Shown here piece by piece: positions 54,136 through 64,000 of a stretch of DNA of 64,000 nt. Below the pieces are notes generated by a model. The model saw only the letters and a program-made list of their open reading frames with translations. It ran no database searches and was not told where the DNA came from. The DNA comes from Euphorbia lathyris (Eukaryota > Streptophyta > Magnoliopsida > Malpighiales > Euphorbiaceae): contig NC_088915.1 of the NCBI RefSeq assembly GCF_963576675.1, positions 44,483,501 through 44,547,500 of the forward strand, given 5' to 3'. The stretch's first letter is position 1. Each line of letters opens with the position of its first letter. The translations under genes were made by a program, and so were the position numbers.

Positions 54136-56034
54136 AAACCTAGGCTGCTTCCTTGTGAATTTAGGTTGTGGCTCTTTTTTGTGGTGCTAGCCTTGCTCTT
54201 CGAGAACTGTAATCTCTCATGGACACTAAGCCTCTTCTTCAGCACCCAACGCTTGTCTGAGCTGTCTAGGACCTGTTTGGCTTTTGTTCCACCCTGCTCC
54301 TTCTGTTGTTTAGGACCTGTCTAAGATCAAAAGAAGCCATGTTAACCGAAGTTGCTGGCGGGAAGGGATCTTCATCAATGATCATGGGCTCTTTCTTCTC
54401 TGGGAACTTCAGTATCCCCTTCTCAATACGATCCTGGATGAGGTTGTGGAAGGTCTAGCAAGCTCCGGTGGAATGTTTCCACACATCGTGGTATTTGCAA
54501 TAAGTCTTCCCCTTCAGCTCATCTCTTCCTGGCGTTTTATAATTCGGCGGGAAAACAATAAACTTCTCCTTGACCAAGTACTCAAAGATCTCTTCGGTCT
54601 TCTCCATGTCGAAAGTGTACTGGACAACACTCTTCTTGGGATCTACCTCTTTGATTGGGCGAAAATGATTTGGGCATAATTTTCCCCCTTGCTTAAGAGT
54701 TCTGCCACTGCCACCTCTGGTTTGTTGGTTTCCTGACAGTAATAGCCCATCGAGGTCTTTTTGCGATAATTATCCTCTCTTAACAAATCTTCATACTCAG
54801 ACACTTTTTGAGCCAGCTCGTAGAAATCTCTAAATTCCATCCCTTAGAACTTCTTTCTGAGCTTTATATCTAACCCTCTCTGGGCCATTTTGACGAATTC
54901 ATGTTCTGGCAGGAAGACTTTGCAGCGACTTCTCACTCGTTTGAACCACGCGATGTAATTGTCCGCCATCTCCCCATTCTGGACAATTCAACCACACATA
55001 CTTCTGGTTCCACACGATAGAACTGAGTATGGAACTGTCTCTCCATGTCATGCCATGTAAATATCGAATTTCATGGGAGAGACGAGAACCAAGTCAAGGC
55101 CAACCTTATGAGAGAATTAGGGAACAATCTCAACTTGAAGTAATCAAAGTTAAAAAGGTTAGCTAATTCCCCACATTGGATAGTGAATCTAGCCACATGC
55201 TCCAGCGTAGATTGACCCTCCCCTGCAGGAAAAAGAGTAAAGTCGGGAATTCGGTATCCCTAGGGATAAGGGATATCTCTATCTATGGCCACGGGTGGCC
55301 TCCCTACTTGTCGGAGCCCGGGGCTATAGAGTTCTTGAACCATGTCTCTTACCAGTTCCATGTTCATAGCCGGATTTCCTCCTTGGTTCAAATGGGAACT
55401 AAATTGAGGGCCATAAGAAGCTCCACATGGGCTGCCTCATCCTCCTCGCAGTTTGCCCCCTTGCTCCTGAAGCATATCATCCTCCCGGTGATAAAGCTGG
55501 GGACCAGTTTGCATGCTAGTATGTGCCTGGAAATGCGTCATTGGTGGAGTGGGCTGAGTGATTCGGACCCCAACAGGGTTTTTTCCTCCACTCGAAGAGC
55601 CTTTGTGGATTTCGTCTTCTCTTAATGGGGGTATCTGGTACTTCTCTAGCGGACCTTCTAGCGAGATCACGTCTTCTTTTCCTTTGGCCGACGAAGCAAT
55701 CTTGTTCACCTCCACGGTGACTTTCTTGGCTCCAACTGGGATTCTGGTTGCTTCTGAGAGAACCCTTCTGCCATCATTTTGATCATTAGGTCCAGGGATT
55801 TCTACAAGTTGTTCAAAGCACCTGCCACAGTTAGAGATGACTCTGGCTCAGGAATTTGTTCGTTGTGCTCCCTTGCCCTGTTTGGTCTAATATGTCCCAC
55901 ATCCTTAAATTATGGGAATGTTGCTTCAGTTTCGCCAGTCACCTCCACATGACCTTCTCCTTGTCCTGTAACTCCAACAAGTCTGCATCCACCGATGCAT
56001 CAGTATTCTCCTTTGCATTCTTTCTGGGTGCCAT
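54136..56034 (-). pseudogene. Gag of element E
   Basis: ATG at 56034 opens a lysine-rich start (MAPRKNAKENTDASVDADLL), stopped by a TGA after about 31 codons. Later fragments include 55715-55437 and the gag core near 55130-54860. A complete zinc knuckle CKYHDVWKHSTGAC (CX2HX4HX4C) lies near 54460-54505, directly followed by a TAG. The many breaks make this clearly dead. Confidence 0.82.
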
Positions 56035-56066
56035 CTCAGCAGTGTCTCGCCAAGCGTGCTAAAAAT

Positions 56067-56843
56067 TGTTTCGTGCCTTTTTAGTGTGGATTGGATCGAA
56101 TTGCGAACATGCCAGTAGCTTTGTTGAAAAACTACGAAAAGAGCTAGTAGCTGAGATCTAACTTCTAATCAAACGAAAGTGTAAAACGCTTAAAGGGCAT
56201 AAAATGCTTAAAGTTCGTAGTGGAACCTATAAGACTGGTTATGACTACATTAAGATGTTGCAAGAGAAAGAATCGAAAGAGAGAAACATGAACTTGAATT
56301 GACTTGAGATGTTTATATTGATCAATCTGAAAGACTAGAGCTAGAGCTTACAAGTTGAAAGTAAGATTCAAACGAACAAACTAAGGCTGTAGAATAGCTA
56401 GAGTCTGTAATGTGAGAATTTTTTGAATTCCATTAAGATTTGATTTGATTTTATTGTTGTTGAATTGGTTGAGTTGAATCTTTCTTTCTCTTTATTTTCT
56501 CCCTTAAATACTGCTTCGTGGTGCTAATAACCGCTGCTCCCACATTCTCTCTCCATTACCCTGCGTTCTCTTCGTTGGCTCTCTCTGTGCAATGGGCTCT
56601 GTTTTCGTTTGTGGGTTCACAACACGTCCCTGAACCACCCATGTTCTTGTCCCACGTTTATTCTCAGTTCGTGGAGTAAGCTGTCGTTTTGAAGAAACAC
56701 TGCTTCTCCCGTCATTTTGGCCAGCTTGTTCTATTTCTCACGGGTCATGCTAATTGAGCTCCATTCTCTGGCTCTTTCTCTTGCTGGCGCTTTCTCCACG
56801 TTGATCCTTCTCAGTTAGTCCCAACATAATTGTAGGGGAAACA
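56067..56843 (-). repeat. 5' LTR of element E
   Basis: 777 bp. The TATA-like TATTTAAG is at 56513-56520 on the minus strand. Inside the LTR the minus strand reads TTTTTAGCACGCTTGGCGAG; I could not decide which part is the primer-binding site. Confidence 0.92.
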
Positions 56844-57564
56844 ATGAGCAAAAGAGTAGTTTGGCCCTTATCAAAGAGAAATTGAGCACGCCATCAGTCC
56901 TTTCCTTCTGAGATTTTCATAAGTTATTTGAGGTTATGTGATGCCAATGGAATTGGAATCGGGGGTGTGTTGATGCAAGAGAAGAGGTCAATTACCTATT
57001 TTATGATAACGAGTTTTATGCCATAATGAGGGCCTTGAAGACTTGTGATCACTACCTTATTGGAAAAGAGTTCAATTTGTACATGAATCACCAAGATTTG
57101 AAGTGCTTGGGAAGCCAAAAGCAACTTAAAAGTCCCATGCATGCTAGATGGTCCATATTTGTGGATACGTTTCCATACGAACTTATTCATAAGTTCGAAC
57201 AACAAAATCGAGTTGTGGATGATTTGAGTCGGAGGGTGGTTTTACAAAACACAATATTGCTTGAGGTGGACATATTTCAGCAAGTGAGAAGCGACTACAA
57301 GGAAGATTCGGATTTTGGGGTCATTTGGGCGAAGTTTTCCAATCAAGGAGGAGACAGTGACTACTACTTGTTGAATTATTATCTAATGAAAGGGAGCCAA
57401 CTATGTTTCCCTTGTACTTCCATTCGATAAAAAGGTCATTCGAGATTTGTATTGAGGTAGCCTAGCATGGCATTTTGGTAGAGACAAGACCTATGAAGCG
57501 GTGAGTTCATGTTATTATTGGTCGAAGATGTGGAAAGATGTAGTTTACTTGATGGAGAGATTGT
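56844..57564 (+). pseudogene. Gypsy element D, RNase H and start of integrase
   Basis: Continues RT fragment 2 after element E: FALIKEKLSTPSVLSF, CDANGIGIGGVLMQEK (RNase H), then 57026-57430 with LIGKEFNLYM, HARWSIFVDTFPYELIHKF and VVDDLSRR. In the RNase H, NHQDLKCL replaces the usual DHQSL. The integrase zinc-binding part (WHFGRDKTYEAVSSCYYW) follows after a frameshift and is cut by the solo LTR at 57565. Confidence 0.85.
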
Positions 57565-58952
57565 TGTCCTAAAATGTGAACACTAGCAAGTGCACTAGGT
57601 ATAAGTAATATAATGATAAGTAAGATATCTTCTCCACGAGGATATAACAAGTTGAATATGATTACTTAACAAGTTGAACACAATCAAGTTTAAAGGTAGA
57701 TGATCACTTAAATTGAGTTGGTGTTGATTTGACAAAAATAAAATGGTAAAGCAAGTTGAAAAGAAGTTTGATTTCAGATTTGGGAAGAACAGGAATACAA
57801 TATGAACATAAATGATAGTGAACATGCACTTCTCTCCTTGTTCGTTAAGTAAAAACAGCTTTGGCTTAACGTATCTTTCACGAAAACCGGTTGAGTCAGG
57901 TGTCTTTTGTTCCTAACGTTCTTTAAAAACAATTAAAATAAGCCTCATTGAGATTAATATATTCTCAAGCATTAAGAACAGGAAAGCATTTAATTAAAGG
58001 ATGAAAACCCTTAACATATAATGAATTACGTCTATGTTTCATAATTATATGTGTTAAGTGAAAGTTCAGCTCACAAACAGAGTCTCCTCGTAATTGTTCC
58101 ATTAAGAAATAGGTTAGCTACTCCTATTTAACGCTAATTACTCACTGAACAGTCAAGCTAAGTATACTTACCGAATTTAGAGGGAAGTAAACCTGCCCCT
58201 TTACATATCCCTACATAGCTGCATACCTATTAATTAAATTATTCACTCATAATTGAATGAGGCAAGACAAAATAATAATGAAGAAACAAATAATGCATTT
58301 AAATAACAAGAACAAAATTACACACTAAAAAGATTCAGATGTAAAATATGAATGATTCAAAACATAAAAGAAGGCTCTTTAAATAGCCTAAAAATCCAGC
58401 AGAAATCATTGTTCTAGGTAAATTAAAATATTCAAGATATGGTCTGGCAATCTGTTTTGACAGAGAGAGCAGTCTGTTGCACAGACAGACAACCCATGAT
58501 GTATTATTTTCTTCCAAAATAATGGTTGTTCTGCAGCACATTTAATTCTTCTTCAAGAAAGGTATCTTTGGAATTCAGGAAAGAGTGATAATTCATATTT
58601 TGGGTTCATGCTTCACTCGACCAGTTGTTCTCACTCATTCCTGGTTGTTCTTCTCCTTTAAGCGCCCATTTCCTCTTGCGCACAATGTGAACTCTTCCAC
58701 TGAACAGGTAGTGACCCCTGAACAAGCAGAATATGTTTTCTCCAAATTCCTCTTTGATCCTTGGTTTTCCATTTTGGTCTTTTTGCTCATCCAAAATACC
58801 AATTTCACTCCAATTAAGCACAAGTGATCTACCAAGGTCCTCTTTTTCCAATTTATAGAAAAAATCACTTAAAGTTTCCATTAATAGCTATAATTATCCA
58901 ATTAAATCATAAGAATTAAGGGGTAAAATAGGTATAATATACGCATATCACA
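57565..58952. mobile_element. Solo LTR inserted in integrase of element D
   Basis: 1388 bp from TGTCCTAAAATGTG to ACGCATATCACA. Flanks are GATTGT (57559-57564) and GATGT (58953-58957), a 5-bp duplication with one extra base. It includes CTAGCAAGTGCACTAGGT near the start, a word shared with the LTR at 59672. No coding region seen. Confidence 0.72.
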
Positions 58953-59671
58953 GATGTTATGTTTGTCAAACCGCTAAAGGACATGCCAATAATTCGAGAC
59001 TCTATAAGCTGTTGCTGGTTTCGAACATTGTTTGTGAGGATCTATCTATGGATTTTGTGTTAGGACTACCAAGAAATCAAAAGGGAATGTATTCTATCTT
59101 CGTGGTAGTTGATCGATTTTCCAAGATGGAACACTTTCTTCCACATACGGAGGCCAATGACGCCTTATCCATTGCTAAACTCTTTCTTTGGAAAACTGTG
59201 AGGCTACACGGCGTTCCTAAGAGCATCGTCTCCGATCATGACACAAGTCCCTTAGCCATTTTTGGAGGACTCTTTGGGCATTGTTTGATACATCATTGAT
59301 GTTTAGCACCACCGTCCACCGCTAAACTATTGGCCAAATAGAAGTTGTGAACTGAACTTTGGATAATCTCTTGAGAAGAAAGTGTAAAGACAAGCTGAAG
59401 AAGTGAGATTTCGCGGTGGTTCAAATGGAGTTTCCTTATAATGAGGCCATTCACTCATGAACTGAGAAGTCGCCTTTTGAGACGATCTACACCAAGACTC
59501 CTAAGTACACTCTTGACCTTATGAACCATCCAAACAGATAGAAGGTTAGTGTCCCCGCCTAAAAGTTACCCTAAGAGATTAAACAAATGCACAAATAGGT
59601 CAAAATGAGACTTGAGGAAAGGAATGCAATTTGAGGCCAAGGATGAAGTGATGGTTTACTTAAGCAAGGAG
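58953..59671 (+). pseudogene. Gypsy element D, integrase core and C-terminus
   Basis: Starts CYVCQTAKGHANNS (end of the zinc-binding domain), then the core with SMDFVLGLPRNQKG (first Asp), FVVVDRFSKMEHF and VSDHDTSP (second Asp; DHD for the usual DRD). Later frames with many stops read MEFPYNEA and ETIYTKTPKY. It ends at DEVMVYLSKE, where the next LTR inserts. Confidence 0.85.
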
Positions 59672-60809
59672 TGTCGTGTTAAATCTGGACTTCTAGCAAG
59701 TGCACTAGGTCGTGTATAGTCGAATAAAGCCAAGTGTCATTTCCACATGGATTGAGTTTTAAGTCTAATGAACAGTTACCTTAACAGCTAGAATTCAATA
59801 TGTTGAAATTGTTTAAGTGACAATAACATGAACAAGTAAATAATAGAGTATGTAAAAGGTGAATATCGGATTTGAACAAGCACATGCCTAACGCTGCACC
59901 AAACAGGCAACTGTTCGTACAACTGTTCCATAGAATGAAGAATATCTAAATTTCCTGGTTCGAGTATCTCTCTCATTTCTCACTAAGGTCTGGTGTCCCA
60001 TTTCCAAAGATTCTAAGAACAGAGCTTAACCAAGTGTCCTTGCGTTAAGGATGTTCCATTGTTAGGCAACAGAGAGCATTCACAAGTGAAACCCTGATAT
60101 ATGGTCATTTTTGTGTCCGTCCATAACAATATATAACAAATGATTGTTTCCATAACTCTGGAGCACCATCATGTCATCCATTATTACTATCACATAGATT
60201 TGATCTTAACCTAAGCATTAAAGCATACCATTGATAACCATTCATGGATAAAAAATACTTCATTAATGAAACAGTAATACTTACAATCACCATTTATGAC
60301 TGGCTAGACCTGCAAAAGGTAACTACTCACTCATTTCCCTGAGTGAACAGGATGTCTAGACCAAAATGCTCCTTTAAAGGTAGAAGCTTTAAAAGCTGGA
60401 ATAAAAGGTGGCTAAAAGAGAGATCCCCTTCACCAACCACAAAATAAACTATTTATAGGATAAAGATTCTGCCCTAAACAGTAAGGGTAAAAGAGTAACT
60501 AATAATGTTTATTACAACAAAAGAAGTAAATCTCAACCCTTCATTATGCACACGGTGGATGCAAGCTGTCATCCACATTTCTCTCTCTCATTCTTCTTGC
60601 TTGACCCGCGCTAAAGTCCGGAACCCGTCTTTTAGACCTTTTTCTGCTGGTTATAATGATGTTCTGCCCTTCTTCATAGTTGTTCGAGAGGAATCCTTAT
60701 TGAACTGTTATTTCTGGATGTTTCTCCTTTAAATGGTCGAAAACTTTGTCTTTGAAGCTCTTTTCCATGAAAGCTTTGCCTCGCAATCTTGTCCATATTG
60801 CTCACATCA
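59672..60809 (-). repeat. LTR of an unassigned retrotransposon
   Basis: Starts TGTCGTGTTAAATC exactly where integrase D breaks off, and probably ends TTGCTCACATCA. CTAGCAAGTGCACTAGGTCG near its start matches the solo LTR at 57565. The next bases on the minus strand (GAGGACAAGTAAGAGAGCTC, AAGTTGGGTGTAATT) resemble the 3' untranslated end and polypurine tract of a minus-strand element, so this may be a 3' LTR with a partial interior at right. No matching target duplication found. Confidence 0.5.
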
Positions 60810-62372
60810 AATTACACCCAACTTGAGCTCTCTTACTTGTCCTCAAGCAACACAATATAAAAGAGGGTGAAAGAACAAGCAGTAAATAAAACACGACCAT
60901 CTAAGTTGATGTAATTCAAAGTTTGACTTATAAGAGAAGACATGCAAATCAAGAAATCACAAGTTGAAAATAGATGGGCAAGTATTTCTCCTGAAGTCTA
61001 TTGGCATCACTTTAGGTTGCATCTGATATGCTCACATTTCATGGTGTTTTACTCCTCTCATGGGTGTTTAAGTCACTTGACAACAATGCATGTAAAGTAA
61101 AAAAGTCAATTTTGCAATTCGGTCCAAACAGAGAGCTGATAACTTCTTGGCATAATCAAAAGAATATGGAGGGGTAAAGGTGAAGCTAGGTGGTAAGAGA
61201 AATAGGGTGAAAGGTCCATTTGTAGCTGTTTTACTTTTCTATAATGAATAGGCCACTTCTTTTGGTGTTTGCATCTGCACCTATTTATTTTACTAAGAGG
61301 GGAGTATCCAAATAGTTATTGATTGATGATGATGATTTTTTTGGGATAAAGATACTTCTCCTCTAAAGGTACTAGCTTTGGTGTAGTGCTCAGATTATTG
61401 GCCTTGTGGAATTTTTGAAAACAACTATAGATGGTTGATGGTGAGTGGGGTGTTTAAGGTCTGGGTGAGTGTATGGAGAACATGTGTTTAGTGGTAGAAA
61501 CAGGTGTGTAGTGGTGGGCACGTGTGTTTAGTTTGAAATCTTTATCATCTCATGCCAATAAGCTATATACCTACTGTAAGGGAAACTAGAGCAAAATCAA
61601 CCTCAACTAAAGCATGCAGAGCCCACTCATAAAATAAATAAATTGCATAAACATGCATAATTAGGGCTCAATTCTCACCAGGCAAGTTTGCAACACAGTT
61701 GTGATACCAATCACAGGAAAAAAATGTGCATATCTACTCAACTTAAAGATTTCTTAACAGATTATTCTCTAAAAGTCAAACAATTGAATTGCATGTCAAG
61801 CCTAACTAGAGGTGATTATTTAAACAGCCTATATAAAGGATGGGTGATGCGCACAAGGTCGATGGTGATGGTGTGTTTTGATTTTTGTGGGGTGATTGTT
61901 TATACAGCGAAGCTAGAGTTTAAATACGACAAGAGGGTGCCAAGATTGCATAAATCATCTAATCAGATACTAAGATGTTGATTCCCCTACCCCCAACTTA
62001 TACAAGACATTGTCCTCAATGATAGACAAAAGGGAGCATGGAAAACAACATCAGCAGAATAGGCATTCAGGAAAAACACGCAAACAAGGTCAAGCAAGAG
62101 AGAGAGAACCTTCAATCATTAGACAGTAGGGGACTGGGAGGATTCAACTTCATCCTCTACTTCAATAGCACTCTTAAGAACAGGTGTTCCATCTTCTTCC
62201 TTGTCATCTTGTTGCTTTGTTGGTCTGGGCTGAGACGCATTAGAAACATACTATTTGGTACTGGCAGTACTTGTTCCCATCTCAAGCACATCAATATTGG
62301 CCTTTAAGAGCACAATTTCATGCTCATATCATATGCCTCCAGTCAGCGTTCCATCACCCTTAGGTTGATCAT
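60810..62372. other. Retroelement-derived non-coding DNA, unassigned
   Basis: No protein domain recognised. Two places share the pattern CCCAACTT - about 15 bp - TTGTCCTCAA (60818-60846 and 61991-62018), typical of the region next to polypurine tracts in some plant retrotransposons. They may mark ends of two related minus-strand elements. The 61688-61981 and 62038-62307 open frames resemble nothing I know. Confidence 0.4.
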
Positions 62373-62855
62373 TGATGACTTGTGGAAAAATCCTTGATCG
62401 GAGCACTTCCCTGTGAGGCGCCGTTGGGATCGGCCGGGGACACTCCGATGCCAAAGTCAGTAATATTTCTGAGAATAAACTGTAAGCACAAAAGTGGAGA
62501 ATCAGTAAGTATACCTTGATAGCCTAAGGATGTAGGCTATATATAGCTTGGAAGTCGTAACCTTTGGCAACCACAAAGTCTCCATTAATGCTCCATTAAT
62601 GGCGGTTATAAGTTATCCTTAAACTGGCGGTTTAGCTAATTGATAGCTCATTAATGGCCTTTATGGCCGAGTCGGCTTTAGCTGTTACAGTGACGAATCA
62701 AGTAGATGAGGAGATCCGCCTTATAGGTTCGCCAGCGGATCTCTTTGAATGGGATCGTGGAGATCCGCCATCCGGATCTCCTTTGGGGATTAATACGCGG
62801 CGTTCTCTAGGTGAATATCCCTTTTGGTCCTTAGGATAATATCTCAATGTTATCA
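62373..62855 (-). repeat. 3' LTR of Tat element F
   Basis: 483 bp from TGATGACTTGTGG to CAATGTTATCA. It shares with the LTR of A the words CCCTGTGAGGCGCCGTTGGG, ATCGG.CGGGG.CACTCCGATGCC and AGAATAAACTGTAA, plus the TGATAACAT terminus. CTATATATAG (62538-62547) is a probable TATA element. The rest of F runs past the window. Confidence 0.82.
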
Positions 62856-62871
62856 AAAGCCCCCCCCAAAG
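62856..62871 (-). other. Polypurine tract of element F
   Basis: The minus strand reads TTTGGGGGGGGCTTT directly before TGATAACATT, equivalent to the tract of element A at 5073. Confidence 0.75.
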
Positions 62872-63100
62872 TTCCCTTAAAGTCCTTTAGGGCTTTTGAT
62901 CTTCTGGGCGCCGTCATGATTATCTGCATTAATGAACACTCCGTTCGATGCCAATCGTAGAGTGACACGTGTAAGGAGCGCTCTGTTCAAAGAAAGAAAA
63001 GACGCCTTCTTCTTCTCTCTTTCCTTCTCCCTCATTTCATCTTCATTTTCATCTGCGTGAAGCTTTTTGTCTGGGAATTTCGGAGTTCAAAGCTTTTTGA

Positions 63101-63121
63101 TTTCATGTAAGTTCATCTTTC
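63101..63121 (+). promoter_or_regulatory. Conserved leader block with ATGTAA before antisense ORF of F
   Basis: Identical over 21 bp to 5342-5362 in element A, and 19 bp before the ORF start. It contains a start codon directly followed by a stop, and GTAAGT. Confidence 0.5.
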
Positions 63122-63140
63122 CTTACTCGATTTGTTCTGA

Positions 63141-64000
63141 ATGTTTAGGAGTTCTTCATCATCTTCTAGATCAACTTCGGAGCTTTTTAATTCGACCCCT
63201 TCTCCTGAAATAGTAGTTCATTTTAGTTGGACCACTTCGTCATCGGAGAACTCATCTTCCTCCGAGGCCTCTGTTAGCTCTGAGTTAGCTGGGTTGTGTA
63301 ACTCGGCGCGTAATCGCTATCAGACTCGTTCAACCAGAAGTCAAGTTCTTTCTACTTCTATCTCCGGTGCCGCTCCGGCCGTTAAGTCTAGGTGTTTTCC
63401 GGGGGCAATGGCCTCTTCTTCAAATCAACCTAAGAAAAAGAACCCTCGAGCGGAATCAACTCCGTCTCGTATGAGTGCCGCGGATCTAGCGGATCTGGCG
63501 AATCGCTTCCCTTGGATTGATAATTACGAGACTCAGTTAGCCGCAGCCCATCAACGACCCTCCTGTCCGCCTAGCGGTTTTCTGACCGTATATTGTAGTC
63601 ATGTGGAGAGAGGGTTCCGACTTCCTCTCCCAAAGATGATGGCGGAGATCCTCTCATACTTTGATTTTACTGCCAGCCAACTACACCCTAACGGTTGGTT
63701 GGATATCGCTTTAGACTGCTACCTCGCCTCAAATTTAGGAGTGGTTTATACGGGTCGTGTCTTTAGAGCTTTCCATAAACCCTCAAAACGGAAGTCCGAG
63801 TCTTATCTCACTTTCGCCAAATTCGGAGTATATTCGCCATTCAGTGACAAAATGTCCAATGTCCATTGCTGGGATGAGAAATTCTTCTATGTGAAGATAA
63901 AAGAGGGCGAATCACTGGGTTTTCCCTCGTTTTGGAATCCCAAGCCTTTACACATGACAAGCGATATGCGAATATTGACTGATAGCGATGAAGTGGTGGC
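63141..64000 (+). CDS. Antisense ORF of element F (gypsy-type transposon family), partial
   Basis: Open without a stop from ATG at 63141 to the window end (286 codons). A Ser-rich N-terminus (about 1-60) and a basic stretch (QPKKKNPRAE, about 96-105) are followed by a domain with SHVERGFRLPLPKMM, ASQLHPNGWLD and KMSNVH, clearly homologous to the antisense ORF of element A and resembling Pfam Transposase_28. Unlike that copy it is undamaged so far. It is antisense to the gag-pol of F (inferred from the LTR and polypurine tract). It was identified by direct translation because it has no end in the window. Molecular function unknown. Confidence 0.75.
   Translation, partial: MFRSSSSSSRSTSELFNSTPSPEIVVHFSWTTSSSENSSSSEASVSSELAGLCNSARNRYQTRSTRSQVLSTSISGAAPAVKSRCFPGAMASSSNQPKKKNPRAESTPSRMSAADLADLANRFPWIDNYETQLAAAHQRPSCPPSGFLTVYCSHVERGFRLPLPKMMAEILSYFDFTASQLHPNGWLDIALDCYLASNLGVVYTGRVFRAFHKPSKRKSESYLTFAKFGVYSPFSDKMSNVHCWDEKFFYVKIKEGESLGFPSFWNPKPLHMTSDMRILTDSDEVV

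Larger units (their letters stand above)
47972..56843 (-). mobile_element. Tat-lineage Ty3/gypsy retrotransposon E, inserted in element D
   Basis: LTRs at 47972-48742 and 56067-56843 (771 and 777 bp), starting TGTTTCGTGCC and ending AAGCA or AAACA. A perfect target duplication ATGAG (47967-47971, 56844-56848) lies in the RT/RNase H region of D. On the minus strand it encodes gag, protease, RT, two RNase H domains and integrase, all with frameshifts or stops. A short antisense spliced ORF lies before the 3' LTR. The RT active site is damaged. It is about 8.9 kb and not autonomous. Confidence 0.93.

Noticed and set aside
58585..58881. Overlapping ORFs in the solo LTR at 57565-58952
   Set aside because: Both strands open by chance; inside an LTR with no known domain.

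Overview
The window is nuclear DNA from a flowering plant, probably a eudicot. The evidence is an AT-rich background, Tat-lineage Ty3/gypsy retrotransposons, CACTA, hAT, Stowaway and Tourist transposons, and two intron-containing housekeeping genes, one for a plastid transporter. No tRNA, rRNA, CRISPR or bacterial-type gene was seen. All calls come from reading the sequence; no database search was run.

Only about 38.4-45.8 kb holds conventional host genes. A TRM61-type tRNA m1A58 methyltransferase gene (38464-39617, three coding exons) lies 318 bp upstream of, and parallel to, a phosphoenolpyruvate/phosphate translocator (PPT) gene (39936-45757). Five PPT exons are readable. Intron 2 is 4.8 kb and holds a Tourist-like MITE and a decayed gypsy element. 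The last PPT exons are not in the window.

The rest is layered transposons, most with exact borders. A CACTA element (639-4425, TSD ATA) sits 39 bp from Tat element A (4465-31848, TSD ACTTT, minus strand). The gag of A is split by a younger Tat element B (12792-30263, minus strand). To the right are a long-TIR Mutator-like element (32599-34123) and a hAT element (35509-37911, TSD TGTATCAT) carrying a Stowaway MITE and a LINE fragment. From 46.3 to 59.7 kb one old plus-strand gypsy pol gene (D) is cut by a solo LTR (TSD AGTTT), Tat element E (47972-56843, TSD ATGAG), another solo LTR, and a further LTR. The window ends in the 3' LTR and antisense gene of Tat element F.

The most notable signals are in the Tat elements. 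Element B encodes three gag-like modules in a row after its zinc-knuckle region, in addition to the normal gag. Elements A, B, E and F all carry traces of a gene antisense to gag-pol between pol and the 3' LTR. In A it has two clean phase-0 introns. In A and F it is preceded by the same short block containing ATGTAA. Element B also has four tandem-repeat arrays between pol and the 3' LTR, all built around a GAYCGCAG-like core. None of the elements looks autonomous: each complete pol has stops, frameshifts or lost catalytic residues.
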